Part shown: positions 45,974-58,699 of the stretch, in pieces
How positions within the stretch are numbered: position 1 is the first letter of the stretch
How the letters are laid out: every line of letters starts with the position of its first letter
Assembly (NCBI GenBank): GCA_025531455.1
Contig: JAMYHL010000002.1
Span: forward strand, 310,001 to 374,000
DNA: 64,000 bases
Direction of reading: 5' to 3'
Source of the DNA: Apiotrichum sp. Y4204
Taxonomy: Eukaryota > Basidiomycota > Tremellomycetes > Trichosporonales > Trichosporonaceae
Notes under the pieces: generated by a model
Told to the model about the DNA's origin: nothing
Database searches by the model: none
What the model saw: only the letters and a program-made list of their open reading frames with translations
Position numbers and translations under genes: made by a program

Positions 45974-48900
45974 CTAGACTTTCCCTGCAAGTGTCAGTGG
46001 GGGACCGAACAGCGGAAACGCAGTTGTACGTACATGTTTCTGGCCCAAAGCCACCGGGGGGCGTCGGTGTAACTGATGTGCCCATCCAGTCCTTGGCTGC
46101 AAAGTCAGGAATTACTTCGCACATTGTGCCACGAAAACTCACTGTTCCGGTAGACGGTGTTGCCCCACCAGTTCAATTTGGCATTGGGTAGCTTGAGAGT
46201 CACGAAGACGAAGATAGCAGCGAGCATTGTACCGACATCGAGGGCCGCACTCAAGACATAGTTGTACTTGGACCACCAGGCGAAGTGGTAGCGACGAATC
46301 CAGTACTGGAAAATGAAGCCGAAGAGGAGGAAACTCGATATGTTGATACCGGTCGCGGGCGGCGTGAAAATGGCCACACAGAAGATGATAGTCACGTTGA
46401 TGTTGCGTAGGAACGACTTGGGATACTTGCGACACCACAACCAGAAAGGCACCGGGAGGACAGCGCCAACGAGCAACATGTAAAGTTGAGGGTTGTAAAT
46501 GCCACCTTTGCTGAAGAGTCGCTCGGGTCCGATAAGACCCCAGATAATCGAAGCCGCAAAGCCGACTCGCTGCGACGAACAAGTGAGGTAATCCTTTTGG
46601 CGGTACGTGCAGATGTCCGGGATAGTGGCGAACATCCACTCCTTGATACCAACTTGGACAAGGGTGCAGATTGCACAAGCCGACATTTGTGCAAAGAACA
46701 TTGACCGCGGGGGAATCTTCATGTAATGACCGGCCTTCATATCCTTGGAGAATTCCAATGCCGAGCCCAGGGTTGCGACGCAGAAGGTCTTGAAGATCAT
46801 ACCGGACAAGGGCCGACCCTGGAAAATGTATCCCGGAATAAGCTCGGCGATTAAGTTGATAGACGGCCGAAGGTTGGATAGGGCGTACATGATGCAGGCC
46901 GGAAGGATGTAGATAAACGCCAGGAGGAGGGAGACAAGGTAACCCCATACTGGCAGATGGGTAGGAAATACCTCGACGGTGACAATGCCCAGAATGACGA
47001 AGATGGTCAGCGATGTAAGGTACCACCAGTTGGGAATCTCTGGGTAAGCCTTCATAAGCCGCATGTGAATGTCCTCGGGCTCGATCGACGCCTTCTTGGC
47101 GGTAGCCACAATTCGAGGACCATGAACCAGAGCGGTATACACAATGAGGGACGTCACAAGGGCATACGCCAACATGTAGGTCATCGTAAATGACGCGGTC
47201 AGGTATACGGGCGAGTATTGGGCGTAGGCAGTTGTGTTGAGCGTGTAACCACTTGTAAGGACATTGGACACGTTGAAAACGTTGCCAAATCGGTCCGCAG
47301 CCTGGAGAGACGAAATCGGGACGTATTGTGTGTACCACGCCTGTATGATCAGCAATGCCGCGAACAGTAATCGTACGTTTGTGTAGTAGATAATCGGCAC
47401 AATAACCCAGTAGCACAACACAAAGCCGATGGCAACATTGACTTGTGCCCACCAAGGCGCGGCGAGAGGCGATCCAATCCAAGCAATCTGAGCCCAGTCG
47501 AATGTGAGGAAGCCCATGCCAAGGCCAGTACTAACACCGAACAACTGGTTCACAACATTACTGTCCGGGAAAATCCAACAAACCCAAGAAAAGTACGACA
47601 GCGCGGTGAACAGGAAGCCTGAACATTAGTTTTCCCTTAACATAATCAAACTCGGCGGGCACTCACCGGGCAGGAAGTAATAGGCGAACGCCAGACTTGT
47701 GTATAGCGTGAAGAACCTCAAGCGCGTCATACTGCCTGCGCCAGCATCTCCCTCGGCATGCAAAGTGTTAATGTTCGTGGTGGACACGAGCACGCCGGGC
47801 CAAATCATCGAGGCAGGCCAAACCACAAATCGACGCGCAATACCGGCCATGGACAGCCCAATCAATTGGGACGTAAGACCGTAAAGGAAGTTGAACGATA
47901 TCGAGAGCGGCTTGTGGTAGAACTTGTCACTGATAACGATCGTGTTCAATGCGTATGGCGCCGCGATCGAAACGTTCGCCATCATCATGATGATTGTATG
48001 TTCCTTGACATTGAAAGGGCAGGGGTTGAGGCTGTATTTCCACCCGCCAAGCCACCGAGGTAATGTCCATTCGCGCATTGGCAGACACCAGGCGAGGAAA
48101 CGTCCCAGAGGGTAAGCGACGACCTGAACGACAAGTAGAGGCAGATTAGGACTGGGGTTGCGGAACAGGAAGAACACGTTTGTTCCTCCAGCAGCTGCGC
48201 AGAGGAAAAGACCAAGGATCCAAGCGCGTAAAGTGAGGGCCGGCATGTCGGGGTCGTCAATGTTCGACACTGACGCGCGAACTTCCGCGTAGGGACTGTC
48301 CTCGTCCATCCAATCGAGTGTATCGTCTGGGTCTGTGGATGACTTCAACTCGCCACCGACACCGTCACCCCAAGTGGTAGCTCCGTCGGGTACCGTCGCA
48401 TCGCCAGTCAATTCCGTCATACGGCTCTGTATGGTGTGAGGGCGATACTGCGACTCGGTTTCGTCTGTCCCGTCGGTCCAATCGGACATCATCGTTGACG
48501 GCCGTCCTGTTGACGGTCGTCCTGTTGATGGTCGTCCCGTTGATGGACGTCCAGTCGATGGTCGAGCTGATGATTTTCCGGTGTTGAGTCGGGACATACG
48601 CATAAAGCGGCCACCGAGGTTGCCGAATAGGTGGTTTCCAGTCCCAGGACCATCAGACGCTTCTGTCGATAGAGTATCCGCGGTATCCGGGGGCACCTTG
48701 TCGGAATTGAGCGGTAGCACCTCGGTTGAGCCGTATGTATGCCGTTGTCGAAGTCCACCAAGTGAAAAGGCAAAAACACCATTGTTTAGATTTTCTCGTC
48801 CACTATATGGAGGGGGATGCGATGTGTTGTATCTTCTCCCCTCGTCAAACGTGTAACCAGTGACCGAAGCAGGCTCCATCATATTGTGCTCGGCGTCAAA

Positions 48901-49602
48901 CGAAGACACCGGAGTATCCGCTAATGTCCCCGAGGAGGTGGTGTCACTCGGTCCCCTTGGAGCGGTCGGTGGCCGCTGGAACGCGAATACGCCGGCGACA
49001 GACTCCTGGCTGAGGCCCACTGGCTCCTGTTCGGCGGTTCTCGCCTCCACACCAGAGCGAGAAGCATGGTCTGGCCGAACAGCTGGCTCGAAACGCACTT
49101 CTCGATGGGTGCCGGTATCGCCGCGAACGGGCAGCGTAATGGAGGCAGGTGACGCGGATCTGTCTGGGGTCCTGACTGTTGCCGGGTTTCCAAACGCGTA
49201 GTCGTGAGCGCGAAGATCCCGAGGGTTCGCAGCCTCATCTGCCGAGGGTGGGTCCTGTGGTGGTAATGATGGAGGTTGTTCCCGCCGTGTGAATGATGGT
49301 CGGACCTGGGAAGAGAGGATGGAAACCGGATGCAACTCGATCCCTTTGTCGTCCTCGTCGTCGTCTGATCCCAAATCACTGGACGCATCCGAATCGGCTC
49401 CCGCAAACGCGAATGGTGATGGAGTTATAACCCCAATGCCTGGTGAGGGTATCGGCGCGTCATCGCCTTCAGCTGTCGACGTCAAGGGAGCGGCTCGTAG
49501 CAAATCTTGGCTCGCATCATTAACGGTCGTTCCGGTCGATTCTGTGGGGGAAGCCGGATCCGAACTGGGTGGCGACGGCTCTGGACTGGAGGACGGCAAC
49601 AT
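45974..49602 (-). CDS. OPT-family oligopeptide transporter with a long disordered N-terminus
   Basis: Proton-coupled importer of small peptides (or metal chelates) at the plasma membrane. The model is complement(45974-45984, 46034-46096, 46143-47618, 47667-49602), 1,161 residues. The first ~490 residues are Ser/Thr/Pro/acidic and contain five RPSTG repeats, much longer than in most relatives. The membrane part begins ALTLRAWILGLFLCAAAGGTNVFFLFRNP and includes NPCPFNVKEH, the OPT signature region, then SYFSWVCWIFPDSNVVNQLFG and about 14 to 16 hydrophobic segments. The C-terminus NWWGNTV then FGPETWKV matches the usual W-W-G-N-T-V and F-G-P-x-T-W ending; it requires two tiny last exons (63 and 11 nt). 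Substrate is not predictable. The start is the first ATG, at 49602. Confidence 0.92.
48493..48567 (-). repeat. 15-bp tandem repeat (five units) in the OPT N-terminal region
   Basis: Units encode RPSTG repeated head to tail (SARPSTGRPSTG and on). DNA copies differ at single positions, so the array may expand or contract. Confidence 0.8.
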
Positions 49603-51014
49603 AACCACAAGTTTCCGAGAAAGGCGTCTCGAGAGTTGAGTCCGACGCGCGGGGTGTGCGGAAACACCGATGGACGCCGAGGAGGGAAAGAGACGCGTTT
49701 AGGAGTTAATAAAAACCTTGTGCAAGGTGAATGGTAGTATGCGCAACAATGCACGTGTCGGTACTGCCACTAGGCGACGTGCAAGAACGATGTGCAGGCT
49801 ACTGGAAGCGATGGCGAGCGACGTGTTGAGACCGAATGGCAAAACCTCGATGACAGGCAGGGGTCGATGGCCTCTGTAAAGCCCCCTCGGCGGCGACCTT
49901 CTGAAAGAGGTGCTGGAGGCTTTGCGAACGCGCTCGATGGAGGGGCAACCAGTCTCGGTGCGGTCGTGGTCGAGGAGTGTGTGTTGTGGAAAGATGATGG
50001 ATAAGAGTGTGGAGGATGCAACGACGAGGAACACGATACCGTGAGGTACGAAGGAGCAGCGAGAGCGGAGAGGGCCAGGATGGCTCCGGGAGGTTGCAGG
50101 ATTGCGCACGAGGGAAAGGATGCAGGGGTGGTAGATGGCCCAGGCGCAGGAGGGCGGACGGAGGGTTATGGGTGTTCAAGGTTTTGATGCACCACAGTCG
50201 AGGCAAAATAATAATAATAATCCCCAACCACAGCCGAGCGCTCAGAAAGGAGCCCAGAAGAGCAGAGGAAGCAATATAAAAATTAAGTGAAAAAAAAACC
50301 CCCCCCCTGAAAATGAGGGAAAAGGGCAAGGCGAGACCCAAAAGCTCTTTGGTAAAGCTACCGCTCGAGTGCAGTGAGTCAGTCGCACAAGAAAGCAATG
50401 TCGGAGGCACGCGACGGTAAAGAACAGGGTCGGAACGCGAAGACGAGTGTTCGGTCGGCGAGAGCTGGGGGGCGAGGTCTTCGGGGCGAGATAGACGATG
50501 GCCGTCGATGGTGGATGACGGAGATGGGAGCCGATAGAGATCCAGATATCGAGAGAACGAAAAACGGAAGGCCTGAATGGAAGGGTCGACAGGTGAGGGC
50601 CCAGAGGTTCAGAGCTTTCAGAGAGCTCCAGAGCAGAGGTTCTGCAGGTGCCAGGGAGTCAAAGACAGGAGCCAGGAGCCAGGGGCAAAGGAAGGCCGAG
50701 GCGCCGAGGCGAATTCCGGGGCTACACCGCAAGAAAGGAACCGTGTACGTACAATGCCGATCGCGCCAGTTCACTTTCTGCTCCCGATTGAACTTTAATG
50801 CTCCGTCTAGAATAAAATGACAGGAGCAACAAGAGGACCGCGGACGGGGACGATACAACGGCGACTTCGAGACGGCGGTGCAGGTGACGTTGGTGGTGGT
50901 AGGAATGTTCCAGCTCAGAGTGTAGGAACAGATCTCGTGTAAATGGGGGCTTGGACGCACGAGGGAGCCGAGATTCGGAAGCAGGGACGGCAGAATCTGG
51001 TCGTCTGATGGGAT

Positions 51015-51075
51015 GGCGGTGATGATAACGGCGGAGATGGAGATGGAGATGGTGATGGTGATGGTGACGATGATG
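51015..51075. repeat. GAT-rich simple repeat
   Basis: Interspersed GATGGAGATGGTGATG words, imperfect (GATGGA/GATGGT/GATGAC). It produces spurious long frames. Confidence 0.8.
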
Positions 51076-51367
51076 ACACTACTATTCTGCAGGAACACAA
51101 TCAAATAAAGTTTGTTCCTGGCCGAGTTGAATTGAGCACAGAACACGCAGTGTCCAGCAATCCCTGTCGAGCAAGCTCAACCACACGAGCTAGCCGCTGG
51201 AGAAGTTCTGGTACTGCTATATACTCTGTACTACGCAAAGCTGCAGGAAGGGTCACAGATCAACCGGGAATAATAGGAAGAAGAAGCTTTGCGTTCAAAC
51301 TTGCCGTGGACATGCCCTGGGCCTTATGTATCCAAGATTCGGAGGCCAGAGATCCAGAGTTCCCCGT

Positions 51368-51403
51368 CCCCCCCCCCCCCCCCCCCCCCCAACACCCCCC
51401 CCC
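51368..51403. repeat. Poly-C tract (C23 then C9)
   Basis: Twenty-three C, AACA, then nine C. Length could be a sequencing artefact; no gene depends on it. Confidence 0.9.
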
Positions 51404-54400
51404 TTGCCTTTCGTCGACCATCCCCCTGGTCTTGCCTCGCTGGATCGCTAGGCTTGTTCCGCCGATGATGATGAGGGGCTCGCACTTCACGCCCCTTTGC
51501 TTGGCAGCGTGATCCTGCCGAGCAAAACACCCCATCTCTCTCGGGCTGTCGCTCCGTGGCGGAATCGCGGAATTGCGGACTTGATTGATGCCATGAGGAG
51601 GAAATGTTCTGAAGCCACAGGAACGAGTGATGCCGAGCATACCGCGCAGCTAGCGCAGCTCAACCTGTAGTCTGTGGCCCTGGTTGAGTGTCCAGTCCTT
51701 TGGGACAGTAACTTTGAACTCTTCCATTTTCTCAGGCCTCAGACATGCTTCTTCGCATGTGCCTCTCCCTCCGTCGCCCAAAGTGGACTGTTTCTCGTTC
51801 CACTGGTGCTCCAGCTCTGTATCTTCGGACTATTGTTCTCTCTATACCCCGGTGCCTTCTGTCTCGCCCGGACAGTCATGCGGCTTTCTTCCAGAGAACA
51901 CAGTCGGAGGTCGACGCTTTTGACACTACGAGCAGCTATCTAGAAGCCACAGATTTCACCCGCTGGATGCATCCTTTCTACTAATGAAAGATCTCTGATT
52001 GCAAACAAACAAGCTGGGGAATGGAAAAGAAGAAGGTCGAGCAGGAGGTCGAGTGCAAGGGGGAGACAGAGCGGAGGGGCGAGGCGAGTGCGCGAGTGGA
52101 TCAAACATGAATGCTTCAGACAATTCTAAAGCACCCGGTCCAAGGTACCCAGTTCCGCGGTGTTACTCTTGCGAATACTCTGAGAGACTTGCAGAGCAGC
52201 AGTACCAAGACCATTTCTTGATTGCGCAAGTGAGCGGGTCATCAAGTCACTTGCAGGAAGAGGCCGCCAGTATTGCGGGGAGGCCAGCCGTAACTCGACC
52301 CCATGTCCTCGAATTGCCGTATATTCTCACTTTCGAGATCCGCACGTTGAGGACCGCATGTAGTGCCCGATATGGTATATGGTGATGTGGTGTCCCCATA
52401 CGCGTAATACAAGCCGCAGGGACGCAGGTGGTTGTTTATCTTACCGCGGAACACGGTGACAACACCTGATGCTGGCGCCCTAGCCAGCCAGCATCACCTT
52501 ACATACCGGGTTACCACCTGTCATGGTTCCACTGATGTGAGGTTAGCTTCTTACGCTTTCACTGATGCGCCACTGTTTGCGTCGGGGCGGGCGGTTGGGC
52601 GTACATGTGCATGTGTGTTGTGTGCATCGGCGTCGCGCCACTGCGCCTCAAGCCCTCGAGCTTGCGCCAAGTCAGGAATGAGGAGGCACACATCGAACTT
52701 GATCAGACTGCCGCTGCCTGGTCTGAGACATGCCGCATGTCCGCCCCGGCCCCGCGTCTCCTCGCGACTCCTTACTCGTTTCTGATCTGTTGTACCGCGT
52801 TCGGATCCTTCATGCCGGAATGTTCAAGCGGTTCCAAGCTTCCATACACGGCATGCACGGGGCGTGTCTGTGTGCGCGGCGTCACGAGGAATGTTGCGGA
52901 ATGCAGGATGTGGATCTCGATCCTGCGATCATCTGACCGGTCTCACCGGCACGACTTCACGAGTTCACGACGGTTTGATCGCAAAGTTGCACCGCTCCGT
53001 TTCTGCACAGACAGGAAACCCGGGGTGCGAGCTCAGCCTCCCGGAAACAACTGGAGCACGAGAACAAGAACCCAAGCCATGCAAGCCACATACACACAAG
53101 CATACAGTACATGGTGACCACATCAACACACGCGAACGGCATGTCTCTCATGCCTCGCAGCGTTTTGCAGAACGTCACAAAACACCACAGTCTCAGCGGT
53201 CACACGACCACAGGAGCTGGAGCATTGGAACGCTGGACGCTTGACACAGACCGGCTGATCCCAGCGGACGGAAAGAGTCTCTCCGTTATCACGTAACGCG
53301 TCGCCATGTCTTTCCTTATCGCCCTATCGATCAGTGCGCTCAGTGCATCTCCGGGCCGGGACTGACTTGAAGCGCAGAGGAGTAATGCATATGAATGCAT
53401 TCCGCCGGTTCCAGCTCAAACGCGCCAGAAGGTGCCTAAATTCAGGGTGGCGCAGGAGACATGCCGTACAAGCGCCCAGCAAAGTAGACAAGCTCGCAAG
53501 TAAGGACAGCAGAATGATCGGGAAATGCGCCAAAAAGGAGGAAGCAGGAAAGATGCTGAGATGTCCCCCTCAGGTGGCATACCCTTTGCCGGCTTTGCCT
53601 CGCTTTTTTATCGCGAATGGCCGCAGGAGGGGAGGGAAGGAAGTGCAAACTTTGCTTGAGCAGAAGCTGGACAAGTTCGGAGAGCAAGCTTGCGCCAAGT
53701 TGGGGGAGCTTGAGCTGAGCTGGACCAAAATGTAGGTGTGCCCGGTGCACCGGTGTGCCAGTAGATAGTTGAACAACAGCACGCCAAACAGAACTCAGTG
53801 CTGCCCGTGTGCCCATTGTCCTTGGATCCTTGGAATGATCTCACCAGTCGGACTGTGCATCGCAAATCGTGGTGCAATGGCCAGGATCCGCAGGAGTAGT
53901 GCTGATCTGCGGACAGGCGCCGATCACCAGATCGCTGGATCGTCGGAACTCATTCTGCCGTCATGTCAAAGCTCCCACCACTCCCACTCTCGGCATTGTC
54001 CATATCCATTAGCCTCCGTCAGGAGTTGTGGTTCGGGAGAGTTGGACTTTGGAATGCGCCTTGGAATTCCAACTTGATACCAGACATTCTCAGTCTCGCA
54101 ATATCCTGGCCTTCTGGAGTCCTCCTAATGCCAATCTCCTCTCGCACCAGGTCAGTAGGCCATCGAGGCATCACCAAGAGATCCCTATGTAATGTCACAG
54201 CGACCCCTGGTTTGCGGCCGGGCCCGGACCCAGGTGCGGATCGTCTTTCTCATTCGGTTGCCCGCGGTGATCAGGTGCTGGGCATTCGCGGAGTCATACA
54301 CGAACATTACTTCTCCTGCACTCCTGTCAGATGTTCCCAACGGCCCCGTCTCCTGGTAGCTGGTAGCCGCGGCGCGGAATGACGCAGGAACGCAATGGTG

Positions 54401-56378
54401 CACTGGAGGTGCGGAGGCTGGCCAACGCGGACAGACTGCGCATTGCGCCCTCCCCGATCAAGGCCATCTTTCTGACTACAGAAGAGCAGGCGATCAGCGC
54501 CGCTGATCATCAAGGCGCATTTGAGAAGGACTAGTGGCACGTCGGTGTGGCACTATTTTACTTATTTTACTGCAGGTACACCCGCGGAGGGCGACGGGTT
54601 AAAGGCAAACGAAGCTGAAGAAGCTAAGGAAGGCTTCACGCGGTGCGTTTCAGCTCGCACACTTCCGGTAGCTGATTCGCATGTACCGAGGACTTGGGAC
54701 ATGCACGGGACAAGCTATGTAATGCTGTGCGGAAACATTCCTCAGCTGGAAGGAGCCACAACCTTGCCTTTTCATGCTTTTTAGTCATGCTGTCAGGCGC
54801 GATGCGCAGGCAGGACTTGTGACCCACGGCCTGTGACTTGTGAACTTGTGTAATTGTGTACTTGTGGCTTGGACACGACACAGTGGTACAGAGGGACACG
54901 CAACATTCCGCGGGGGGGGGGCGGTCTGTGCGCGGAACATGTGTATTACGCCCAGGGCACGAACCACAGCCACAAGCTTGGCGTTTGGATCATTTTGCAG
55001 AATTGTCAGAGGTGAGGAATGCATCTCTGCTGGGAATTGGGGAGAGGTAGGAGGGGGGAACCCGGGCCGGACTGAGGTTGACTCAGGAACCTCAGGACGG
55101 CTTGACGGGGGGCGCATTCCGCGCATTCCTTCTGAGCCCCTGGGCATTCTGGCGGGCACACAGAAAGGCAGGCGGCTGCAGGGGAGACACGGCGCCTTTC
55201 TGAGGGACGAGGTGGGGGTGGGGGCTGAGCAGGGCCAATCGGACGTTTGGACTCCTGCTGAGCATGTGTATGCTTGAGACGGTGCGAGACAAGCAATTTG
55301 TGGCGGAAAGCAGAGAAGACACCATGTGTGTGTGTGGCGGCGCCACATGCACAACACCGCTGGTTTGAGAGCTTGAGATGTTTGGGAAGCGTTGTTCTCT
55401 TGCTCAAAAGCTGGGCGAGGTGACCATACAGAACCTCACTGTAAAAGAGAAGCCAAGTCCATGTACAGTACATATGTCTGACTGCCTTTCGATACTGAGA
55501 CACGCGTTTCGACGAGATGTCAAGCTTGCCAGCTGACGTCCCGTCTCCCCGGATCGACGATATCAGTTGCCACGGACCCCAGTTCTGGATGGAGATGTCT
55601 GGCTTCTCTTGTTCTGGACGTTGTTTGGCATATCCCGGCCATCATGTCAGCGGCAGCCGCAAACCCCAAACAGGTAATGTACCAGGGCGGACGAGTGACA
55701 CACCGGAATGTAACGAACCAGAGTCGCTGAACAGATCGAGGCCGATACATCATTTGTGGAAGAGAGAACGTTGATCAGAAAGACAAATTTTTGTAAGAGT
55801 CCAGGCGCGTCGCCGTCTTTGGAATCAGCATCGGGCTTTGAGAAGCGAAACACCGGGAAATGCTTTCGCCTGACTCCGGTGTGATGAGACGGTATGGGCG
55901 CTGAAGGGTTCTATCTTCCGGCCTCGCAGGGGGGCTGCATTTGTTCTCGTGAGTGTGTTGGACATAGCAATCATAGCAGGACATTATTGTACAGTAATGC
56001 GCTGGCTCCCGTTTTGTGGGTCATGGAGCTTCTCATGACACCGAGGACACAGGCCAACCGGGCCTCGGCCCATCGACCGCCGTCGTCACCATTCCTCAGT
56101 ACGCATTTCCGAGTTCCTAACAGACCGAACCTCCAAAGTCTGTGCGGGGAGCTCAGATCCATGCCAGAAACCAATCGTCATGTGAACTTGGTAGTCGATG
56201 CCCGACACTCCACACCTCATCCCCATCGCGGTCAAGTCATACATGATCACAGCAGTGCGGCCCTCTACGCCGCCCGATTCTATGTGCAGCTTTCGCTGGC
56301 CTGTGGATATGGGGATGGAACGACAAAAGTGGCAAAAGAAAAAAGTGAGGGATTAATGAGCACAAGAAAGCAGAACCA

Positions 56379-57937
56379 TTACTGGTGGCCGTCAAAGTCG
56401 TAGTCAATGCCTGCGGCCTTGATCTTTTGCCTGCGCTCCTCCTGGCGCTTGAGGATGTTGGCATTCGCGCGCTCCTGCTCATCCTTCGTCCTGGTCTTGT
56501 TTGTCAGTAAAGCTTACTATGAAGGAGAGAAGAGAGAATAGGTCTTCGATGAAGGGGGTACCGCAGGATTAAGAACTCCAACACCCTCAGTACTCCGTCA
56601 CTTACCTTATCCTGGCGGACCTTCTCGAGACGTGCACGCGGCACAAGACGCCACTTCTTGTTGGCACCGACCCAAAGCTCGGGGTGCACCTCGTCGGCGG
56701 AAATCACGTTGCAGCGCAGGAGGTGGCCCATGAGCAGGTAGTTGTTCATGGTCTCGGCAACAATCTCAGCGACGGGCTCGGACGAGAACTCGATGTAGGC
56801 GTAGTGCCTGGACGCGCCGGTCTGAGGTACAGGTTAGCGCCGATCGCCTGTAACTGAAGCTGGTACACATACCTTGGGGTTGCGGGCAAGACGGAGACGG
56901 GTCACATCGCCGAACTGCCCGAAGTACTCCCTCATCTGCTCCTCGTAGAAACCGTGAGGAATACGGCCCAGGAAGATGGTACCGCGCGGAACACCCTACA
57001 TGTCAGCCATATCTCGGCATAATCTAAAAATCCTTACCCTCTTCTTGGCAGCCTTCTTCAGACGAGCAGCCACCGCCTTGTCGTCCTTGGAGGCGGGAAG
57101 CTTGGAAACGTCGATCTCGCGACCAGCGCGGGCGATAGCGGCGTCGTCGTCGTCCGACTCGTCGTCGGAAGAGTCGGCACCACCCATGTCGTCGTCCGAG
57201 TCGAACGCGCCAATGAACGATGCCTCTCCCTCAGACTCCGACTCAGGCTCCGGCTCGACAGCCTTCTTGCCCTTGCCCTTGGCTGCCGGGGCCTTCTTCT
57301 CGATGGCCTTGCTGGCGACGGCCTTGGCCTTCTTGCCGGTCTTCTCAATCAGCCCACTTGCTTCACCAAATTCGCGGACGACGCCGCTAAGCGCTTCACC
57401 GACCTTGTCGGCCACGCTCGTAACAGCCTTCTCCGCCGTCTCCATAAAGTCCTCGGCGGTCTTGCGCTTCGTTCCGCGTGGTGCCTCGGGTGCCGCGGCA
57501 GCCTTCTTGCCCTTCTTCTTCTTCTCAGGCTCGGAAGCAACGTCGTCGATCAAAAGGTCGCCGGCCTTGTCCAACCCGGACGCGATATCCGCGGCAGCCT
57601 TCTTGGCGCCCTTCTTGACAGAGTCGATCACGGTCGGCTCCGGCTTAGCCTTCTTGCCGCCCTTCTTCTTCTTCTCGGGGGCGGATGCCACATCGTCAAT
57701 GAGGAGGTCGCCAGCGTTGTCGAGCGCCGCGTCAATGTCGGCGGCAGCCTTCTTGGCACCCTTCTTCACCTTCTCAGCGACGACCTCGACGGTCGACTTG
57801 TCCGTGGCCGCAGCCTTCGCCGGAGCCTTGGTCTTGACGGGCTTGCCGCCCTTCGTGACCTTTGCGGCGGCGGGCTCGGCCTTGACCTTCTTCGTCTTGG
57901 CGGCGGGGGGCGAGGCGGGAGCGGGACGTTTCGGCAT
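56379..57937 (-). CDS. NOP15: NOP15/NIFK-like nucleolar RNA-binding protein
   Basis: Needed for 60S assembly (ITS2 processing and 27S pre-rRNA maturation). The model is complement(56379-56495, 56606-56821, 56873-56995, 57038-57937), 451 residues. The first 300 residues are Lys/Ala-rich and acidic, with two ~45-residue internal repeats carrying [12 protein letters not shown] and [10 protein letters not shown], and an acid stretch ([18 protein letters not shown]). One RRM (about 303-385) has RNP2 [11 protein letters not shown] and RNP1 [10 protein letters not shown], then the typical post-[16 protein letters not shown] and [11 protein letters not shown]. The C-terminal basic helix is [19 protein letters not shown]. 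Start MPKRPAP at 57937 is preferred over an upstream ATG at 58018, whose extension is hydrophobic and unlike the family. It diverges from the ABCC gene. Confidence 0.9.
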
Positions 57938-58699
57938 GTCGGCGATGGCGGTGGATGGGAAAGATGTGGGAGAGGCAGATACGGCGACGCAAGTCACCAG
58001 ACCCACCCAAATGAGCACTGGACGTCATGTTGGGCCCGGCACTGTGCACTGTGCAATGCAACCTGCAAGATTTCTCAAAATTATTTCTGCCTGCCAGGGA
58101 ATCCTGAGAATAAGACATTACGTAAATTGTGTTGTTGACATAGGGGCACGGAATACAATTTTGAACACCAATTAGACTCAATAAGCCGCTCCCAATACAT
58201 TTGACAAGCCATGATGTCACGTTGGTTTAGCTATTTTCAATAAAAAATCCTAATCGCCTCGTCGACCGTTTCCTGGATTGACAACTGCACCTGGCGTCCT
58301 CCCCGCGCTCCCCGAACCTCCACTCGACCGGTGCTCTGTCAGCAGAAGAAAAAACAGCCCTCCACCACTCTGGTCGGCGTCGGCCGAGGTACGTCCAACA
58401 GTCATTGGGCATCCGAGCGAGCACACTTTGGTTTACCCCTTGCCACCTCCACGAACAGGTACTCTCCTCCCTCACGACTCGAACGAGATCAAAGACAGGA
58501 AGGTCTCTTTCACTCTTGACTCTTCTCTTCTCGTCGCAACAACAAACGACAGGCGAGGACGTCTCAAGAGCTGTTTTGGAGCGTTTGAAGCCACTCTCTT
58601 GTTGAGACCGGCACTGAACGTGGCATTGCGAATTCGTTCCGCTCCATCGTACCCTCTCCATCGCAACGTCGGTCGCGCGGTCCTGGCTCCATCGCAACC
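57938..58699. promoter_or_regulatory. Divergent promoter of NOP15 and the ABCC gene
   Basis: 762 bp. The left part is rich in CACTGTGCAC-like words (58040-58060). The right part carries a long CT-rich leader (58250-58690) with ACTCTCTTGTT before the ABCC start. Confidence 0.5.

Larger units (their letters stand above)
49603..56378. other. Gene-poor region, 6.8 kb
   Basis: Between the OPT and NOP15 genes. Long frames such as 50379-51146 (minus) are low-complexity ITITISIS-type readings of a GAT/ATC repeat (51015-51075). There is a 23-C run at 51368-51390 and a 9-C run after it. A 133-codon plus frame (53334-53735) is Arg/Lys-rich but has no recognisable motif or codon bias. I see no transposase, reverse transcriptase, rRNA or tRNA. 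Confidence 0.4.

Noticed and set aside
46139..47482. 447-codon minus frame inside the OPT gene
   Set aside because: His/Arg/Leu-rich shadow of the OPT frame. The OPT frame has the family motifs and joins well to both neighbours.
50379..51146. 255-codon minus frame with ITITISISIS
   Set aside because: Translation of a GAT-rich simple repeat; no homology-like motif or splice support.
53334..53735. 133-codon plus frame rich in Arg/Lys
   Set aside because: No start context, no conserved motif and no neighbouring exon; probably chance.
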